A DNA stretch of 64,000 nucleotides from NCBI RefSeq assembly GCF_009617585.1, contig NZ_WIXI01000038.1, positions 129,817-193,816 on the forward strand. Reading direction: 5' to 3'. The notes below the pieces were generated by a model. It made no database searches and was not told where the DNA came from. It was given only the letters and a program-made list of their open reading frames with translations. Source of the DNA: Endobacterium cereale (GTDB taxonomy: Bacteria > Pseudomonadota > Alphaproteobacteria > Rhizobiales > Rhizobiaceae). Shown piece by piece: positions 30,662 to 40,305 of the stretch. Positions within the stretch are counted from its first letter, which is position 1. Every line of letters begins with the position of its first letter. The translations under genes and the position numbers were made by a program.

Positions 30662-30683
30662 TCATTTCGAAACCGAATCGGAT

Positions 30684-30699
30684 TGTTTCACGTGAATCA
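30684..30699. other. parS-like site, 15 of 16 bases
   Basis: TGTTTCACGTGAATCA sits in the 35-bp gap between mnmE and mnmG, covering the mnmE stop codon. It differs from the consensus only at position 14. Confidence 0.85.
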
Positions 30700-32001
30700 C
30701 TTGCCGATGCAAAATTCCGAGAAAATAATATCCAGCAGATGTTCGACATCTACTTTACCGGTAATCCGGCCCAATTCCTCGGCTGCAAGCCTCAGGCATT
30801 CCGCCCGCATATCCAGTTGCGAACCCTCTAATGCTTCCTCGATGAAATTGGAAGCACTATGTAGCAATTGAGCATGCCTTATCCGGCCAGGTTTCAGAAA
30901 AGAAATCGCATCCCATCGTTTAGCGACGCTGGCCGCAATAAGCGATTTAAGCTCATCAAGCCCTTCACCGGTCTTGGTCGATATAGCTATGTCCCGCACA
31001 ACCGCCTGAGGTTTAATATCGGATTTTGTGCCTACTCGCCAAACAGGGACGGCTTCCGGAAGGGTAAAAGCATCGGTTGGTTCTTCATCATCGCTGAGCA
31101 GCAAGATCAAGTCCGCACGTTCGAGAACGAGCTGGGCTCGGCGTATACCTTCCTTCTCGACAATGTCTGAAGTTTCGCGAATGCCTGCGGTATCAAAAAA
31201 TCGGACGAGAAATCCGCCCAAATCCAGATCCACATGCAAGATGTCCCGCGTTGTTCCTGCAATTTCTGTGACGATCGCCACATCTCTTTTGGCTAACGCG
31301 TTTAACAGACTGGACTTGCCGACGTTTGGTGCGCCGACGATGGCAACTTGATAGCCATCCCGGATAATTTCCGCAGAGTGTGTCGCAACTAGTTGAGCGT
31401 CGATTTCCAGCTTCAACCGACGGACATTGATCCATACAGCCTCGGAAACAGATCCTGGCACGTCATCTTCGTCAGCGAAATCGAGTTCAGCTTCAATAAG
31501 AGCCCTAGCTCTTGTCAGCTCAAGTGCCCAGCCTTCATAAATAGCGGAAAGACCACCGTCACTTTGCTCAAGTGCCAAGCGTCGTTGCATCTCGGTTTCC
31601 GCCCGCAGAAGGTCGGATAAGCCCTCAGCCTCAACAAGATCAAGCTTGCCATTTTCCAAGGCGCGTTTGGAAAATTCACCGGCCTCGGCCAATCTCATGT
31701 CCGCGGCGTTTAATTCTGCGTAGAGCGCAGAAACAACTGCCTGACTTCCATGGAGATGGAGCTCAACAGAATCCTCTCCCGTAAACGAATTGGGAGCAGG
31801 AAAGGTAATCACCAACCCACGATCAATAACGCTTCCATCCGTCTTCCTGATCGTTCGGAGATAGGCATGGCGGGGGAGGGGAAGCGGGCCCGCCAGATTT
31901 TCGGCAACCAGAATGGCTTTTGATCCACTGATCCGAAAAACAGCAAGCCCTGCCGGCAGAGAACCGCTCGACAGGGCAAAAATCGTATCATCAGCCCGCA
32001 T
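30697..32001 (-). CDS. mnmE: tRNA modification GTPase MnmE (TrmE)
   Basis: A 434-residue homodimeric GTPase that works with MnmG to form cmnm5U34 or nm5U34 in tRNA. An N-terminal tetrahydrofolate-binding domain and a helical domain flank an inserted G domain at about residues 215-370. G1 is GAPNVGKSSLLNAL, G2 is AGTTRD and G3 is DTAGIRETSD. The C-terminal FCIGK motif with its catalytic cysteine is intact. The gene is lower in GC than rho, 38 bp upstream. Confidence 0.97.
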   Translation of the reverse strand: MRADDTIFALSSGSLPAGLAVFRISGSKAILVAENLAGPLPLPRHAYLRTIRKTDGSVIDRGLVITFPAPNSFTGEDSVELHLHGSQAVVSALYAELNAADMRLAEAGEFSKRALENGKLDLVEAEGLSDLLRAETEMQRRLALEQSDGGLSAIYEGWALELTRARALIEAELDFADEDDVPGSVSEAVWINVRRLKLEIDAQLVATHSAEIIRDGYQVAIVGAPNVGKSSLLNALAKRDVAIVTEIAGTTRDILHVDLDLGGFLVRFFDTAGIRETSDIVEKEGIRRAQLVLERADLILLLSDDEEPTDAFTLPEAVPVWRVGTKSDIKPQAVVRDIAISTKTGEGLDELKSLIAASVAKRWDAISFLKPGRIRHAQLLHSASNFIEEALEGSQLDMRAECLRLAAEELGRITGKVDVEHLLDIIFSEFCIGK

Positions 32002-32023
32002 TATTCAAACCTCAACGCGCGGC

Positions 32024-32036
32024 AGAATCCGGCTAA
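32024..32036 (+). repeat. 13-bp repeat AGAATCCGGCTAA, copy 2
   Basis: Lies in the 38-bp gap between rho and mnmE; 17-bp identity with the leuS copy. Confidence 0.5.
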
Positions 32037-32039
32037 GGA

Positions 32040-33305
32040 TCAAGTGTTCATCGATTCGAAGAAGTCACCGTTATTCTTCGTCTGCTTGAGCTTGTCGATG
32101 AGGAACTCAATAGCATCTGTCGTGCCCATCGGAGCCAAGATACGGCGGAGAACAAAAATCTTCTGAAGATCCTGGCGGGGAACAAGAAGGTCTTCCTTAC
32201 GGGTACCCGACTTGAGGATATCCATGGCCGGGAAGATGCGCTTGTCGGCGACCTTGCGATCCAGAACAATTTCCGAGTTACCGGTACCCTTGAATTCTTC
32301 GAAGATGACTTCGTCCATGCGGCTGCCGGTATCGATCAGGGCCGTCGCAATAATTGTCAGCGAACCACCTTCTTCGATGTTTCGTGCTGCACCGAAGAAA
32401 CGCTTCGGGCGTTGCAAAGCGTTGGCATCAACACCGCCCGTCAGAACCTTGCCGGAAGATGGCACAACCGTGTTGTAGGCGCGGCCGAGGCGAGTGATTG
32501 AATCCAGCAGAATAACAACATCTCGGCCATGTTCGACCAGGCGTTTCGCCTTTTCGATTACCATTTCGGCAACCTGAACGTGACGAACCGCAGGCTCGTC
32601 AAAGGTCGACGAAACAACCTCGCCCTTAACGGAGCGCTGCATGTCCGTCACTTCTTCCGGACGCTCGTCGATCAGAAGAACGATCAGATAGCATTCTGGA
32701 TGGTTGGCAGTGATGGAATGAGCAATGTTCTGCAACAGCACCGTCTTACCGGTACGCGGCGGCGCTACGATCAGACCGCGCTGGCCCTTGCCGAGCGGCG
32801 CAACAAGATCGATAACGCGCGCAGAATTATCCTTCGAGGTGGGAATATCGAGTTCCATCTTGAAGCGCTCGTTCGGGTAGAGCGGCGTCAAGTTGTCGAA
32901 ATGAACCTTGTGGCGAATCTTTTCCGGATCATCGAAATTAATCGTATTGACCTTCAGAAGGGCGAAATAGCGCTCACCCTCCTTCGGACCACGGATCGGG
33001 CCTTCGACCGTATCGCCGGTCTTGAGGGAGAAACGTCGGATCTGCGAGGGGGAGATGTAGATATCGTCTGGACCTGGCAAGTAGTTGGCATTGGCGGAGC
33101 GCAGGAAGCCAAAACCGTCTTGCAGAACCTCAACAACACCTTCACCGATGATCTCAACGTCCTGGCTGGCAAGAACCTTCAATATGGCGAACATCAACTC
33201 CTGCTTACGCATGGTGCTGGCGTTCTCGACCTCCATCGATTCGGCGAAGGCCAGCAAATCGGTCGGAGATTTGCTCTTGAGTTCTTGAAGCTTCATTTCA
33301 GCCAT
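32040..33305 (-). CDS. rho: Transcription termination factor Rho
   Basis: A 421-residue hexameric RNA helicase that ends transcription at Rho-dependent sites. The N-terminal Rho-N and cold-shock-like RNA-binding domains span about 1-120 ([32 protein letters not shown]). The RecA-type ATPase has its P-loop near residue 183 in [28 protein letters not shown] and [12 protein letters not shown] follow. Codon use is more biased than in its downstream neighbours. No strong Shine-Dalgarno precedes the ATG, and an alternative start is ATG 33296. Confidence 0.97.
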   Translation of the reverse strand: MAEMKLQELKSKSPTDLLAFAESMEVENASTMRKQELMFAILKVLASQDVEIIGEGVVEVLQDGFGFLRSANANYLPGPDDIYISPSQIRRFSLKTGDTVEGPIRGPKEGERYFALLKVNTINFDDPEKIRHKVHFDNLTPLYPNERFKMELDIPTSKDNSARVIDLVAPLGKGQRGLIVAPPRTGKTVLLQNIAHSITANHPECYLIVLLIDERPEEVTDMQRSVKGEVVSSTFDEPAVRHVQVAEMVIEKAKRLVEHGRDVVILLDSITRLGRAYNTVVPSSGKVLTGGVDANALQRPKRFFGAARNIEEGGSLTIIATALIDTGSRMDEVIFEEFKGTGNSEIVLDRKVADKRIFPAMDILKSGTRKEDLLVPRQDLQKIFVLRRILAPMGTTDAIEFLIDKLKQTKNNGDFFESMNT

Positions 33306-33427
33306 GAAGGAAGGACCATTTCAATTTCGAGGGGAAGCCGTGTCGGTGGAATTCGTTTCCGCGGAGAAATCCGCAGACAGTGAACCTGCACACATGCACG
33401 AGAGAAGAGATGGTCGCGAAAATAGCG

Positions 33428-33456
33428 ATTCCCCCCTCTTACCGCAAGGGGGGAAT
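33428..33456 (-). terminator. C6/G6 hairpin between hemJ and rho
   Basis: CCCCCC (33431-33436) and GGGGGG (33448-33453) pair with short flanking AA/TT, about 25 bp past the hemJ stop and 120 bp upstream of rho. There is no long T run after it on the minus strand. It could be a hemJ terminator or part of the rho leader. Confidence 0.4.
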
Positions 33457-33481
33457 AACCGCAATTCTTCACACAGAAACG

Positions 33482-34027
33482 TCAGAACGGTTTGACGACA
33501 ACGAAAATAACGATTGCGATCATCAGAACCGTCGGGATTTCGTTGACCAGCCGCCAATAACGCGCCGTTCTGCGCGGTCCGTCCTTGGCAAATTGCTTGA
33601 CGCTGCGTCCAAACATCACATGCACGATGGTCAGAAGCACGACCATGGCTATCTTGGCATGCAGCCAGCCGCCCTGAAATTCGTAAACAGTCCAGGCGAG
33701 ATACAATCCCAAGATCCATGACAGCATCATGGCCGGGTTCATGATCACCCGATAGAGGCGCTGCTCCATCATCTTGAATGTTTCCGATTGGGCCGATCCG
33801 ATCGGGGCATCCGTGTGATAGATAAAAAGACGGGGCAGATATAGCAGACCTGCCATCCACGAAATCACGGCGATGACATGCAGGGCCTTGATCCAGAGGA
33901 AGATGTCATCCGGGCGCCAGAACAGGACCGCGAGAAGCAGAAGAACGAAAATAACAAGCGCAACAGCAGCACGACGCTTGGCTCGTTGACCGGGTTTTTC
34001 GTCCGTCTGCAGCTCATGGCCACTCAT
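33482..34027 (-). CDS. hemJ: Protoporphyrinogen IX oxidase HemJ (CopD-like membrane protein)
   Basis: A 181-residue inner-membrane protein with four hydrophobic segments. It belongs to the HemJ family that replaces HemG/HemY as protoporphyrinogen oxidase in most alphaproteobacteria. The signature is in [20 protein letters not shown] and RLFIYH near residues 40-65, with conserved histidines. The start overlaps the hemE stop by 4 bp, so the two haem-synthesis genes form one unit, which strengthens the functional call. Confidence 0.92.
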   Translation of the reverse strand: MSGHELQTDEKPGQRAKRRAAVALVIFVLLLLAVLFWRPDDIFLWIKALHVIAVISWMAGLLYLPRLFIYHTDAPIGSAQSETFKMMEQRLYRVIMNPAMMLSWILGLYLAWTVYEFQGGWLHAKIAMVVLLTIVHVMFGRSVKQFAKDGPRRTARYWRLVNEIPTVLMIAIVIFVVVKPF

Positions 34028-35058
34028 CGACCAAAACTCCGGACCCGATCGACCAGCGCTGTCACATGATCCGGGTTGGCTTCAGGCGTGATCCCGTGGC
34101 CCAGGTTGAAGATCAGCGGCCTATTGCCGAGCGTCTGAAGTATCCGATCGATCCCATCATCGAGAGACTTTCCACCGGCGACAACGCGCATGGGATCCAG
34201 ATTGCCCTGCACCGGTCCGTCCTTTTGCAGTTCAGCCGCAAAGCTCAATGGCACGGACCAATCGAGGCCGATGGCATCTGCTCCTGTCTTCTGGCGATAG
34301 GTTTTCAAGTTAAAGCCGGCGCCTTTCGCAAAGGCAATTATCTTGGCGCCCGGGCGTCGCCCCCGAACCCCTTCGATGATCCGCGCCACCGGCGCAATGG
34401 CGAAGGCGGAAAATTCTTCTTCACCCAATACACCGGCCCAGGAATCGAAAATCTGTACGGCATCGGCACCGGCATCCAGCTGACCAACGAGATAGTCGAC
34501 CGAGATATCCGCCAGTTGCATCAAAAGCGAATGGAAGGCTTGAGGATGCTTGTAGGCAAACAGTCGGGCAGGAGCCTGATCAGGCGTTCCCTTGCCGGCG
34601 ATCATGTAGGTAGCGACGGTCCAAGGCGCGCCACAGAAGCCGAGAAGGGTTGTCTGGGATGGTAGCTCACGACGCAGGCGACTGACTGTTTCAAAGACAG
34701 GCTTCAGGTGAGCCATGACATTGGAAGCATCGAGACTGCCAATGCCATCCGCATCAATCGGATCCATCTGCGGTCCGACACCTTCGAGGAACCGGACATT
34801 CCTCTTCAGAGCATCAGGGATGACGAGGATGTCAGAAAACAGGATGGACGCATCAAAGCCATAACGCCGGATCGGCTGCAGCGTCACCTCCGCTGCCAAT
34901 TCCGGATTATAACAGAGATCCAGAAAGCTTCCGGCCTGTGCCCGGGTTGCCCGGTATTCCGGCAGATAACGTCCTGCCTGCCTCATAAGCCAGATAGGGG
35001 GAGGGGAGACGGTTTTCCCGTCGAGCACTTCGAGGATCGTTCGGCGCACGTCCGTCAC
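34024..35058 (-). CDS. hemE: Uroporphyrinogen decarboxylase
   Basis: Converts uroporphyrinogen III to coproporphyrinogen III. At 344 residues it shows the N-terminal signature [20 protein letters not shown], which provides conserved arginines. [32 protein letters not shown] and the C-terminal [15 protein letters not shown] are also present. It is the gene immediately left of the origin, the same position that hemE holds at the Caulobacter origin. Confidence 0.98.
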   Translation of the reverse strand: MTDVRRTILEVLDGKTVSPPPIWLMRQAGRYLPEYRATRAQAGSFLDLCYNPELAAEVTLQPIRRYGFDASILFSDILVIPDALKRNVRFLEGVGPQMDPIDADGIGSLDASNVMAHLKPVFETVSRLRRELPSQTTLLGFCGAPWTVATYMIAGKGTPDQAPARLFAYKHPQAFHSLLMQLADISVDYLVGQLDAGADAVQIFDSWAGVLGEEEFSAFAIAPVARIIEGVRGRRPGAKIIAFAKGAGFNLKTYRQKTGADAIGLDWSVPLSFAAELQKDGPVQGNLDPMRVVAGGKSLDDGIDRILQTLGNRPLIFNLGHGITPEANPDHVTALVDRVRSFGR

Positions 35059-35458
35059 TCAGGTCTCCTAAAATTAAATATCCTATATAAAGGATTCTTC
35101 TATTTCTTAGAGTCTGTGAGTAGCAAGGACTAAAGCCTTTGCCAGCATTTTCCACTGCCGGAGGATTCAGATAGATCGCAGATGAACTCTTTAGCAGGTT
35201 TTCGCTCAAAACTCGAACACATGGAAAATGATTATTATATTCATATGCTTGCTTGATACTTTTTTCGCTTAAGCCTGTGGATGAGTTGTGAATTAACCTA
35301 TAACAGCGACGAATTGTCCACTGCATCCCGAATAGGCTCGAAAAGCTTTTCGTGCGATCGCCATTTGTGGATAAATCGGCAGTTATCCGAGTGACCGAAG
35401 CGAGTTCGGACCGTCGCGTCGATCTCTCCCGGACTATCAACAGGGGAACAAGTTTAGC
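35059..35458. other. Probable chromosomal replication origin (oriC)
   Basis: The longest gene-free stretch in the window, between hemE (minus) and ppsR (plus). It contains a perfect DnaA box (TGTGGATAA, 35367-35375) and near matches TGTGGATGA (35277-35285), TTGTCCACT (35315-35323) and TTTTCCACT (35149-35157), plus a TTATCC core at 35384. AT-rich patches lie at 35070-35110 and 35222-35270. Three GANTC sites (35094, 35111, 35165) could be CcrM-methylated, and a TTAACC half-site (35294) resembles half a CtrA box. Gene direction flips here. The Caulobacter origin lies between the same two genes. An open frame on the minus strand across it looks spurious. Confidence 0.85.
35367..35375 (-). promoter_or_regulatory. 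Perfect DnaA box
   Basis: TGTGGATAA is the exact reverse complement of TTATCCACA, the consensus DnaA-binding sequence, within the hemE-ppsR intergenic region. Confidence 0.85.
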
Positions 35459-36280
35459 GTGGAGAACAGGAAAAATTTCTTTCATCTGCACCTCATTTCT
35501 GACTCAACGGGCGATACGCTTGTGTCAGCCGGTCGTGCAGCCGCCGTCCAGTTTACCAATGCTGTCCCTGTCGAGCATGTCTATCCGCTGATCAGAAATC
35601 GGCGGCAGCTGTTGCCGGTTCTCGAAGAAATCGACGAGACGCCAGGCATTGTCATTTATACGATCATGGATGCAGAACTTGCCGCGTTGATCGAAACGCG
35701 GTGCCTTGAAATGGGGGTTCCGACAATCAATCTGCTGGAGCCTGTCATGACGGTCTTCCAGAAATTCCTCGGTGCGCCATCACATCGGCGGGTCGGCGCC
35801 CAGCACATTCTTAATGCAGAGTATTTCGCCAGGATCGAGGCGTTGAACTTTGCAATGGATCACGATGATGGCCAGTTGCCTGAGGATTATGAGGATGCCG
35901 ACGTGGTGATCATCGGCATTAGCAGAACCTCAAAAACACCGACGAGCATCTATCTTGCTAACCGCGGCATCAAGGCCGCCAACATTCCGATCGTACCGGG
36001 TGTTGAATTGCCGCCGGCGCTTTTGACCGCTACACGGCCGGTCATTGTCGGTCTAGTTGCGACGACGGATCGAATTTCGCAAGTTCGGGAAAATCGCGAG
36101 CTCGGAAGCTCGGTTTCCTATGATCACGGACATTATATCGATCGGGCGGCGATCAACGAAGAACTCAAATATGCTCGTGCGCTGTGTACCAGACACAACT
36201 GGCCGATTATCGATGTGACCCGCCGGTCTATCGAGGAGACGGCCGCGGCCATCGTTGCACTACGGCCGAGGCTGCGGTAA
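35459..36280 (+). CDS. ppsR: PpsR/DUF299 pyruvate, phosphate/water dikinase regulatory protein
   Basis: A 273-residue bifunctional kinase/pyrophosphorylase of the DUF299 family that inactivates and reactivates PEP synthase or pyruvate phosphate dikinase by threonine phosphorylation. The N-terminal [13 protein letters not shown] and the P-loop-like [18 protein letters not shown] near residues 155-175 are diagnostic. The start is a GTG at 35459 with GGGGAAC about 10 bp upstream. It is the first gene right of the origin; its Caulobacter counterpart (RP001) holds the same place. Which dikinase it controls is not visible here. Confidence 0.93.
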   Translation: MENRKNFFHLHLISDSTGDTLVSAGRAAAVQFTNAVPVEHVYPLIRNRRQLLPVLEEIDETPGIVIYTIMDAELAALIETRCLEMGVPTINLLEPVMTVFQKFLGAPSHRRVGAQHILNAEYFARIEALNFAMDHDDGQLPEDYEDADVVIIGISRTSKTPTSIYLANRGIKAANIPIVPGVELPPALLTATRPVIVGLVATTDRISQVRENRELGSSVSYDHGHYIDRAAINEELKYARALCTRHNWPIIDVTRRSIEETAAAIVALRPRLR

Positions 36281-36313
36281 GGCGAATCCAGACCCCAATG
36301 TTCAGGATCCGCT

Positions 36314-36907
36314 GTGACAGTTCCCCTTGTTCTTGCATCTTCCAGCCCATTCCGGCGCATGTTGATGACTAATGCCGGCCTGACATTTGACCATCAGGCT
36401 GCCGATATAGACGAGCGTGAAATCGAAGCGGGCCTCGTGGATGCCGATCCGGAAAAGGTGGCGACTGTTCTCGCAGAGGAAAAAGCGAAAAACGTCTCCG
36501 CAGTGAGGCCGGGCTGTTTTGTCATCGGCTCTGATCAGACGATGTCCCTTGGGAAACGAATTTATCACAAGGCAGCAGACGCAGTTGAAGCCAAGGCAAA
36601 CCTGCTGTCCCTGTCCGGCAAAACGCATCGTCTCAACAGCGCCGTCGTTATTGTTCGCGATGGCGAGGTCGTCTGGGATCATGTCGGCCATGCCGATTTG
36701 ACGATGAGGGAACTTTCTCCGGAATTCATCGAGCATTATATGAGCCGGACTGGTCCGGATGTCTTGAAAAGTGTCGGATCCTATCAGCTGGAAGGTGTTG
36801 GCATTCAGCTCTTCTCAGAAATCGACGGCGATTATTTTACGATCGTTGGATTGCCGATGTTGGCACTTTTGCAAAAACTGCGCGAACTGGGAGCGATCCA
36901 TGCTTGA
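36314..36907 (+). CDS. maf: Maf-type nucleoside triphosphate pyrophosphatase
   Basis: A 197-residue house-cleaning pyrophosphatase. The N-terminal [11 protein letters not shown] loop corresponds to the family S-x-S-P-R-R type substrate-binding motif. [12 protein letters not shown] and the C-terminal [20 protein letters not shown] with TIVGLP are present. Members hydrolyse modified or non-canonical nucleotides; the exact specificity (dTTP/UTP or m7GTP type) cannot be decided from this sequence. It starts with GTG and overlaps aroE by 8 bp. Confidence 0.92.
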   Translation: MTVPLVLASSSPFRRMLMTNAGLTFDHQAADIDEREIEAGLVDADPEKVATVLAEEKAKNVSAVRPGCFVIGSDQTMSLGKRIYHKAADAVEAKANLLSLSGKTHRLNSAVVIVRDGEVVWDHVGHADLTMRELSPEFIEHYMSRTGPDVLKSVGSYQLEGVGIQLFSEIDGDYFTIVGLPMLALLQKLRELGAIHA

Positions 36908-37751
36908 TTCACGTGAAACGAAAGCTCGCGCTTTTGTGGCAGGTTTCCCTATCGGTCATTCCCGCTCGCCACTCATTCACAATCATTGGATTAGGCAGTT
37001 CGGCATCGATGGTCATTATGAAGCGTTGGAGATCGCGCCCGAAAAGTTCGAGGCTTTCGTCGCGGACCTGAAAAAAGGCGAAAGTTATAGCGGCGGCAAT
37101 GTCACTATTCCGCATAAGGAAGCCGCCTATCAGCTCGCTGACAAACCGGATGAGCTCGCCGAGGAACTCGGCGCTTCCAATACGCTGTGGTTGGAAGATG
37201 GATTGCTCCATGCGACCAATACCGACGGACATGGCTTCACAGCCAATCTCGATCACTATCGAGCCGGGTGGGACCAAGTAAACACAGCGGTCATTTTGGG
37301 TGCCGGCGGTGCTAGCCGATCGGTTATCCAGTCGCTGCGAAACCGCGGTATCAAGGAAATTCACGTAGTCAACCGAACCATTGATCGAGCGCGTCAACTT
37401 GCCGATCATTTCGGGCCAACCATTTACGCCCAGCCGATGGGCGCATTGTCAGAAGTGCTCAAAGATGCCGGTCTGTTCGTGAACACGACGTCGCTCGGCA
37501 TGGATGGGGCAAAGGCAATGCCGATCGATTTCACGCCGCTGGCCAAAGATGCCCTCGTTACGGATATTGTCTATGTGCCGCTGAAAACCAATTTTCTGAT
37601 CCAGGCAGAGGAACAGGGATTTTCGACCGTCGATGGTTTGGGCATGCTCCTTCACCAGGCTGTTCCCGGTTTCGAAAAATGGTTTGGCCGGAGACCGAAT
37701 GTGGAGATGGAAGTTCGCCAGCTTGTTATCGATGATATGGATCGCCACTGA
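36900..37751 (+). CDS. aroE: Shikimate dehydrogenase
   Basis: NADPH-dependent reduction of 3-dehydroshikimate to shikimate in aromatic amino-acid synthesis. The 283-residue protein has the substrate-binding [15 protein letters not shown], the catalytic lysine in [17 protein letters not shown] and the nucleotide-binding [16 protein letters not shown] near residue 130. The start is the ATG at 36900, inside the end of maf; the longer upstream frame is a maf shadow. Codons 3-7 (D-S-R-E-T) overlie a parS-like sequence. It overlaps coaE by one base. Confidence 0.95.
   Translation: MLDSRETKARAFVAGFPIGHSRSPLIHNHWIRQFGIDGHYEALEIAPEKFEAFVADLKKGESYSGGNVTIPHKEAAYQLADKPDELAEELGASNTLWLEDGLLHATNTDGHGFTANLDHYRAGWDQVNTAVILGAGGASRSVIQSLRNRGIKEIHVVNRTIDRARQLADHFGPTIYAQPMGALSEVLKDAGLFVNTTSLGMDGAKAMPIDFTPLAKDALVTDIVYVPLKTNFLIQAEEQGFSTVDGLGMLLHQAVPGFEKWFGRRPNVEMEVRQLVIDDMDRH
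36905..36920. other. parS-like site, 14 of 16 bases
   Basis: TGATTCACGTGAAACG spans the maf stop codon and the first codons of aroE, 1.5 kb right of the origin. Mismatches are at positions 3 and 16; the central 12-bp core is intact. Confidence 0.7.
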
Positions 37752-38359
37752 TGATCATCATCGGTCTTACCGGCTCCATCGGAATGGGAAAAACGACGAC
37801 GGCAAGATTTTTCTCGGAAGAGGGCATTGCGGTCAACGATGCGGATGCGGTCGTTCATGACCTTTACAAAACGGATGCGGTTGAACCGGTTGGACGAGAA
37901 TTTCCTGGAAGTGTGAAGAACGGTGCCGTCGACCGACAGGAACTGTCGAAGCAACTCGCGGAGCAATCAGACGGTTTCAAGCGACTTGAGGCAATCGTTC
38001 ATCCACTCGTGCGTGAACGAGAGCGTCGGTTTCTCGATCGCCAGAAGCAGGCAGGTGCCGATATTGTGGTGCTCGACATCCCTCTTCTTTTCGAAAGTGG
38101 TCGGGATGATGTTATGGATACAATCGTTGTCGTAACCAGCGACCCTGAGATTCAGCGTGAACGGGTATTGGCGCGCCCGGCAATGACGGAAGAAAAATTT
38201 CGACTTATTCTTTCACGTCAGACGCCCGATCGGGAAAAACGCCAAAAAGCCGATTTTCTGGTCGATACCGGCAATGGAATGGACCCCGCGCGAACCCGCG
38301 TTCGAGCCATCATCAAAAGCCTTCGGGCGGGAATATTGAGCGAGAAGACAGATGCGTGA
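37751..38359 (+). CDS. coaE: Dephospho-CoA kinase
   Basis: The last step of coenzyme A synthesis, phosphorylating dephospho-CoA. The 202-residue P-loop kinase begins with GLTGSIGMGKTTTARFF and has VVHDLY and LDIPLLFESG motifs typical of CoaE. It starts in a TGATG overlap with aroE and overlaps dnaQ by 8 bp, within the maf-aroE-coaE-dnaQ operon. The C-terminal extension is short. Confidence 0.96.
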   Translation: MIIIGLTGSIGMGKTTTARFFSEEGIAVNDADAVVHDLYKTDAVEPVGREFPGSVKNGAVDRQELSKQLAEQSDGFKRLEAIVHPLVRERERRFLDRQKQAGADIVVLDIPLLFESGRDDVMDTIVVVTSDPEIQRERVLARPAMTEEKFRLILSRQTPDREKRQKADFLVDTGNGMDPARTRVRAIIKSLRAGILSEKTDA

Positions 38360-39053
38360 GATCATTTTCGATACGGAAACCACGGGACTCGAATCCAAGG
38401 TCGACCGTGTGATCGAAATCGGCGGTATCGAGCTTGTCGATCATTTTCCGACCGGTCGTACCTTTCACAAATACATTTCGCCCGGTGACCGCAAGGTACA
38501 TCCGGACGCATTGGCCGTGCACGGCCTGACCGATGAGTTCCTAAAGGACAAGCAGACCTTCGCGGAAATTGTCGCGGAGCTTCAGGAGTTTTTTCACGAC
38601 GCGAAATGGATCGCTCATAACGCCAACTTCGACATCGGCTTCATCAATGCCGAATTCGAACGTCTCGGTATACCGCCAGTCGAGAGCGAACAGGTTGTCG
38701 ATACCTTGGCGATGGCGCGTCGGAAACATCCGATGGGACCGAATTCGCTCGATGCACTTTGCCGTCGTTACGGCATAGACAATTCGCATCGCACCAAGCA
38801 CGGCGCCTTGCTCGACTCCGAACTTCTGGCCGAAGTTTATATCGAGATGATAGGTGGCCGGCAGACCGCGCTCGGGCTGGTCGAGGAAAAAAAGGTCGTC
38901 AGGGTGATTGAGGAAGATGACGATGGCGTCGTCTTCGATATCCCTCCGCGCTCACGGCCACTTCCACTCCGCTTGTCGCCGGCCGATGTGGCAGATCATC
39001 AAAAGCTGATTGCCGGGATGGGCGACAAGGCGATCTGGAAACGATACCAATAA
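38352..39053 (+). CDS. dnaQ: DNA polymerase III epsilon subunit (proofreading exonuclease)
   Basis: A DEDDh 3'-5' exonuclease of 233 residues. Exo I is IIFDTETTGLESKVDRVIEI at the N-terminus, Exo II includes WIAHNANFDIGFINAEF near 78-94, and Exo III includes HRTKHGALLDSELLAEVY near 140-155. The C-terminal tail (residues about 185-233) is expected to tether the alpha subunit. It is the last gene of the overlapping maf-aroE-coaE-dnaQ unit, with a terminator starting right after its stop. Confidence 0.96.
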   Translation: MREIIFDTETTGLESKVDRVIEIGGIELVDHFPTGRTFHKYISPGDRKVHPDALAVHGLTDEFLKDKQTFAEIVAELQEFFHDAKWIAHNANFDIGFINAEFERLGIPPVESEQVVDTLAMARRKHPMGPNSLDALCRRYGIDNSHRTKHGALLDSELLAEVYIEMIGGRQTALGLVEEKKVVRVIEEDDDGVVFDIPPRSRPLPLRLSPADVADHQKLIAGMGDKAIWKRYQ

Positions 39054-39055
39054 AA

Positions 39056-39079
39056 AAAGCCCGGTTTTAGCCGGGCTTT
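39056..39079. terminator. Bidirectional terminator between dnaQ and secB
   Basis: AAAGCCCGG, 6-base loop, CCGGGCTTT, with an A tract on the left (39052-39058) and pyrimidines on the right. It starts 3 bp after the dnaQ stop and serves the convergent secB too. Confidence 0.88.
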
Positions 39080-39101
39080 CTCATATTGGGAATTTAAAAG
39101 C

Positions 39102-39581
39102 TCAGCTGTCGAGAGCCTGAACCTTCGAACGGGTCTGCTCTTCGGCTATGCGCTGCGTGAACATCTGCGCAAAATCGATCGGGTCGATCATCAGCGGCGG
39201 GAAGCCGCCGTTGCGGGTTACGTCGGCAATGATCTGACGCGCAAACGGGAAAAGCAGGCGCGGGCACTCGATGAACAGAACCGGCAACATGTGTTCCTGC
39301 GGGAAACCGGTGATGCGAAAGACGCCGCCATATACCAGTTCAGCTGCGAAGACGACCTTGTCACCGTCCATAGCCTGGGCGTTCAAAGTCAGAACAACGT
39401 CGAAATCCGAATCCGACAGCGGGTTCGCATTGACGTTTACATTGATGTTGATCGCCGGTGCGGTGTCACGGGCCTGCAAGGAACGCGGTGCGCCTGGATT
39501 TTCAAAGGACAGATCCTTTGTGTATTGCGCAAGGATGCTGAGCGACGGGTTGGAAGCCTGGGTCTCTGTTTCGTTTGCCAT
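39102..39581 (-). CDS. secB: Protein-export chaperone SecB
   Basis: A 159-residue tetrameric cytoplasmic chaperone that keeps precursor proteins unfolded and delivers them to SecA. The family core [36 protein letters not shown] and [11 protein letters not shown] are intact. The preferred ATG at 39581 has GAGGAATT upstream; the frame continues to 39623. It converges with dnaQ, as in other Rhizobiales. Confidence 0.97.
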   Translation of the reverse strand: MANETETQASNPSLSILAQYTKDLSFENPGAPRSLQARDTAPAININVNVNANPLSDSDFDVVLTLNAQAMDGDKVVFAAELVYGGVFRITGFPQEHMLPVLFIECPRLLFPFARQIIADVTRNGGFPPLMIDPIDFAQMFTQRIAEEQTRSKVQALDS

Positions 39582-39667
39582 TGGAATTCCTCGCGGCTTT
39601 TGACAGTTGAGGCCGTCTAACATTTCAGTTTAATGCTTACAACCCTGCGGCATAGGGCTGAGCGCGA

Positions 39668-40186
39668 TCAGTCTTTGCGGTTATCAGGATCCGACCATGG
39701 AGATGAAGGATTTGGACCGCGGGTGAAATCGTTTTCGTCCAGGTCGAGCACGTTCGGTTTATCCGATTGCCGCGCATTTTCGTGATTGCCTGACCGGTAG
39801 GAAGCGGATGTACCTCGCGCGGTCCGCATGACGACGACCCGTTTTCCGATCAGCGACCAAATGAAATGGCGAACCGGCGGAATGAAGAGAAGAAGACCTA
39901 TGATGTCGGTAAAAAAGCCTGGCAGAATAAGAAGGATGCCTCCGATGACGACCATGGCGCCGCTCACAAGCGACTTGCCTGGCAATCTTCCTTCCTGGCT
40001 CTCGCGGTTCGCTTCCCGCAAAACGCCCATGCCTTCGACCCGGAGCAGGATCGCGCCGATGAAGGAAGTCAGGATGACGAGTGACAGTGTCGGCCACAAA
40101 CCGATGGCATTGCCGACCAGAACAAATCCGGCAATTTCGATCAGTGGCAGACCGAGAAACATGATCGGCAAAAGAATGAGAGGCAT
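39668..40186 (-). CDS. fxsA: FxsA family membrane protein
   Basis: A 172-residue inner-membrane protein with an N-terminal hydrophobic segment, a conserved cytoplasmic loop (GAILLRVEGMGVLREANRES) and two further hydrophobic segments (MVVIGGILLILPGFFTDIIG, LLLFIPPVRHFIW). This is the FxsA (suppressor of F exclusion of phage T7) arrangement. The charged C-terminal tail is probably disordered. The physiological role is not established. It lies upstream of secB and is transcribed away from timA. Confidence 0.88.
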   Translation of the reverse strand: MPLILLPIMFLGLPLIEIAGFVLVGNAIGLWPTLSLVILTSFIGAILLRVEGMGVLREANRESQEGRLPGKSLVSGAMVVIGGILLILPGFFTDIIGLLLFIPPVRHFIWSLIGKRVVVMRTARGTSASYRSGNHENARQSDKPNVLDLDENDFTRGPNPSSPWSDPDNRKD

Positions 40187-40305
40187 CGCGCCGTATTTCC
40201 TGTCTTTTAGGCAGGCCGGATTTCCGGCTGCACATTTGAATGATTGGCAGTTGCGGACTATATGTGAAAGTCAGCCAACAATTTAAATGATCACTGCGGG
40301 TGAAG

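Noticed and set aside
34907..35491. 194-codon minus-strand open frame spanning the origin region
   Set aside because: Overlaps hemE and ppsR, covers the DnaA boxes and AT-rich patches, and has no recognisable domain; better explained as chance openness.
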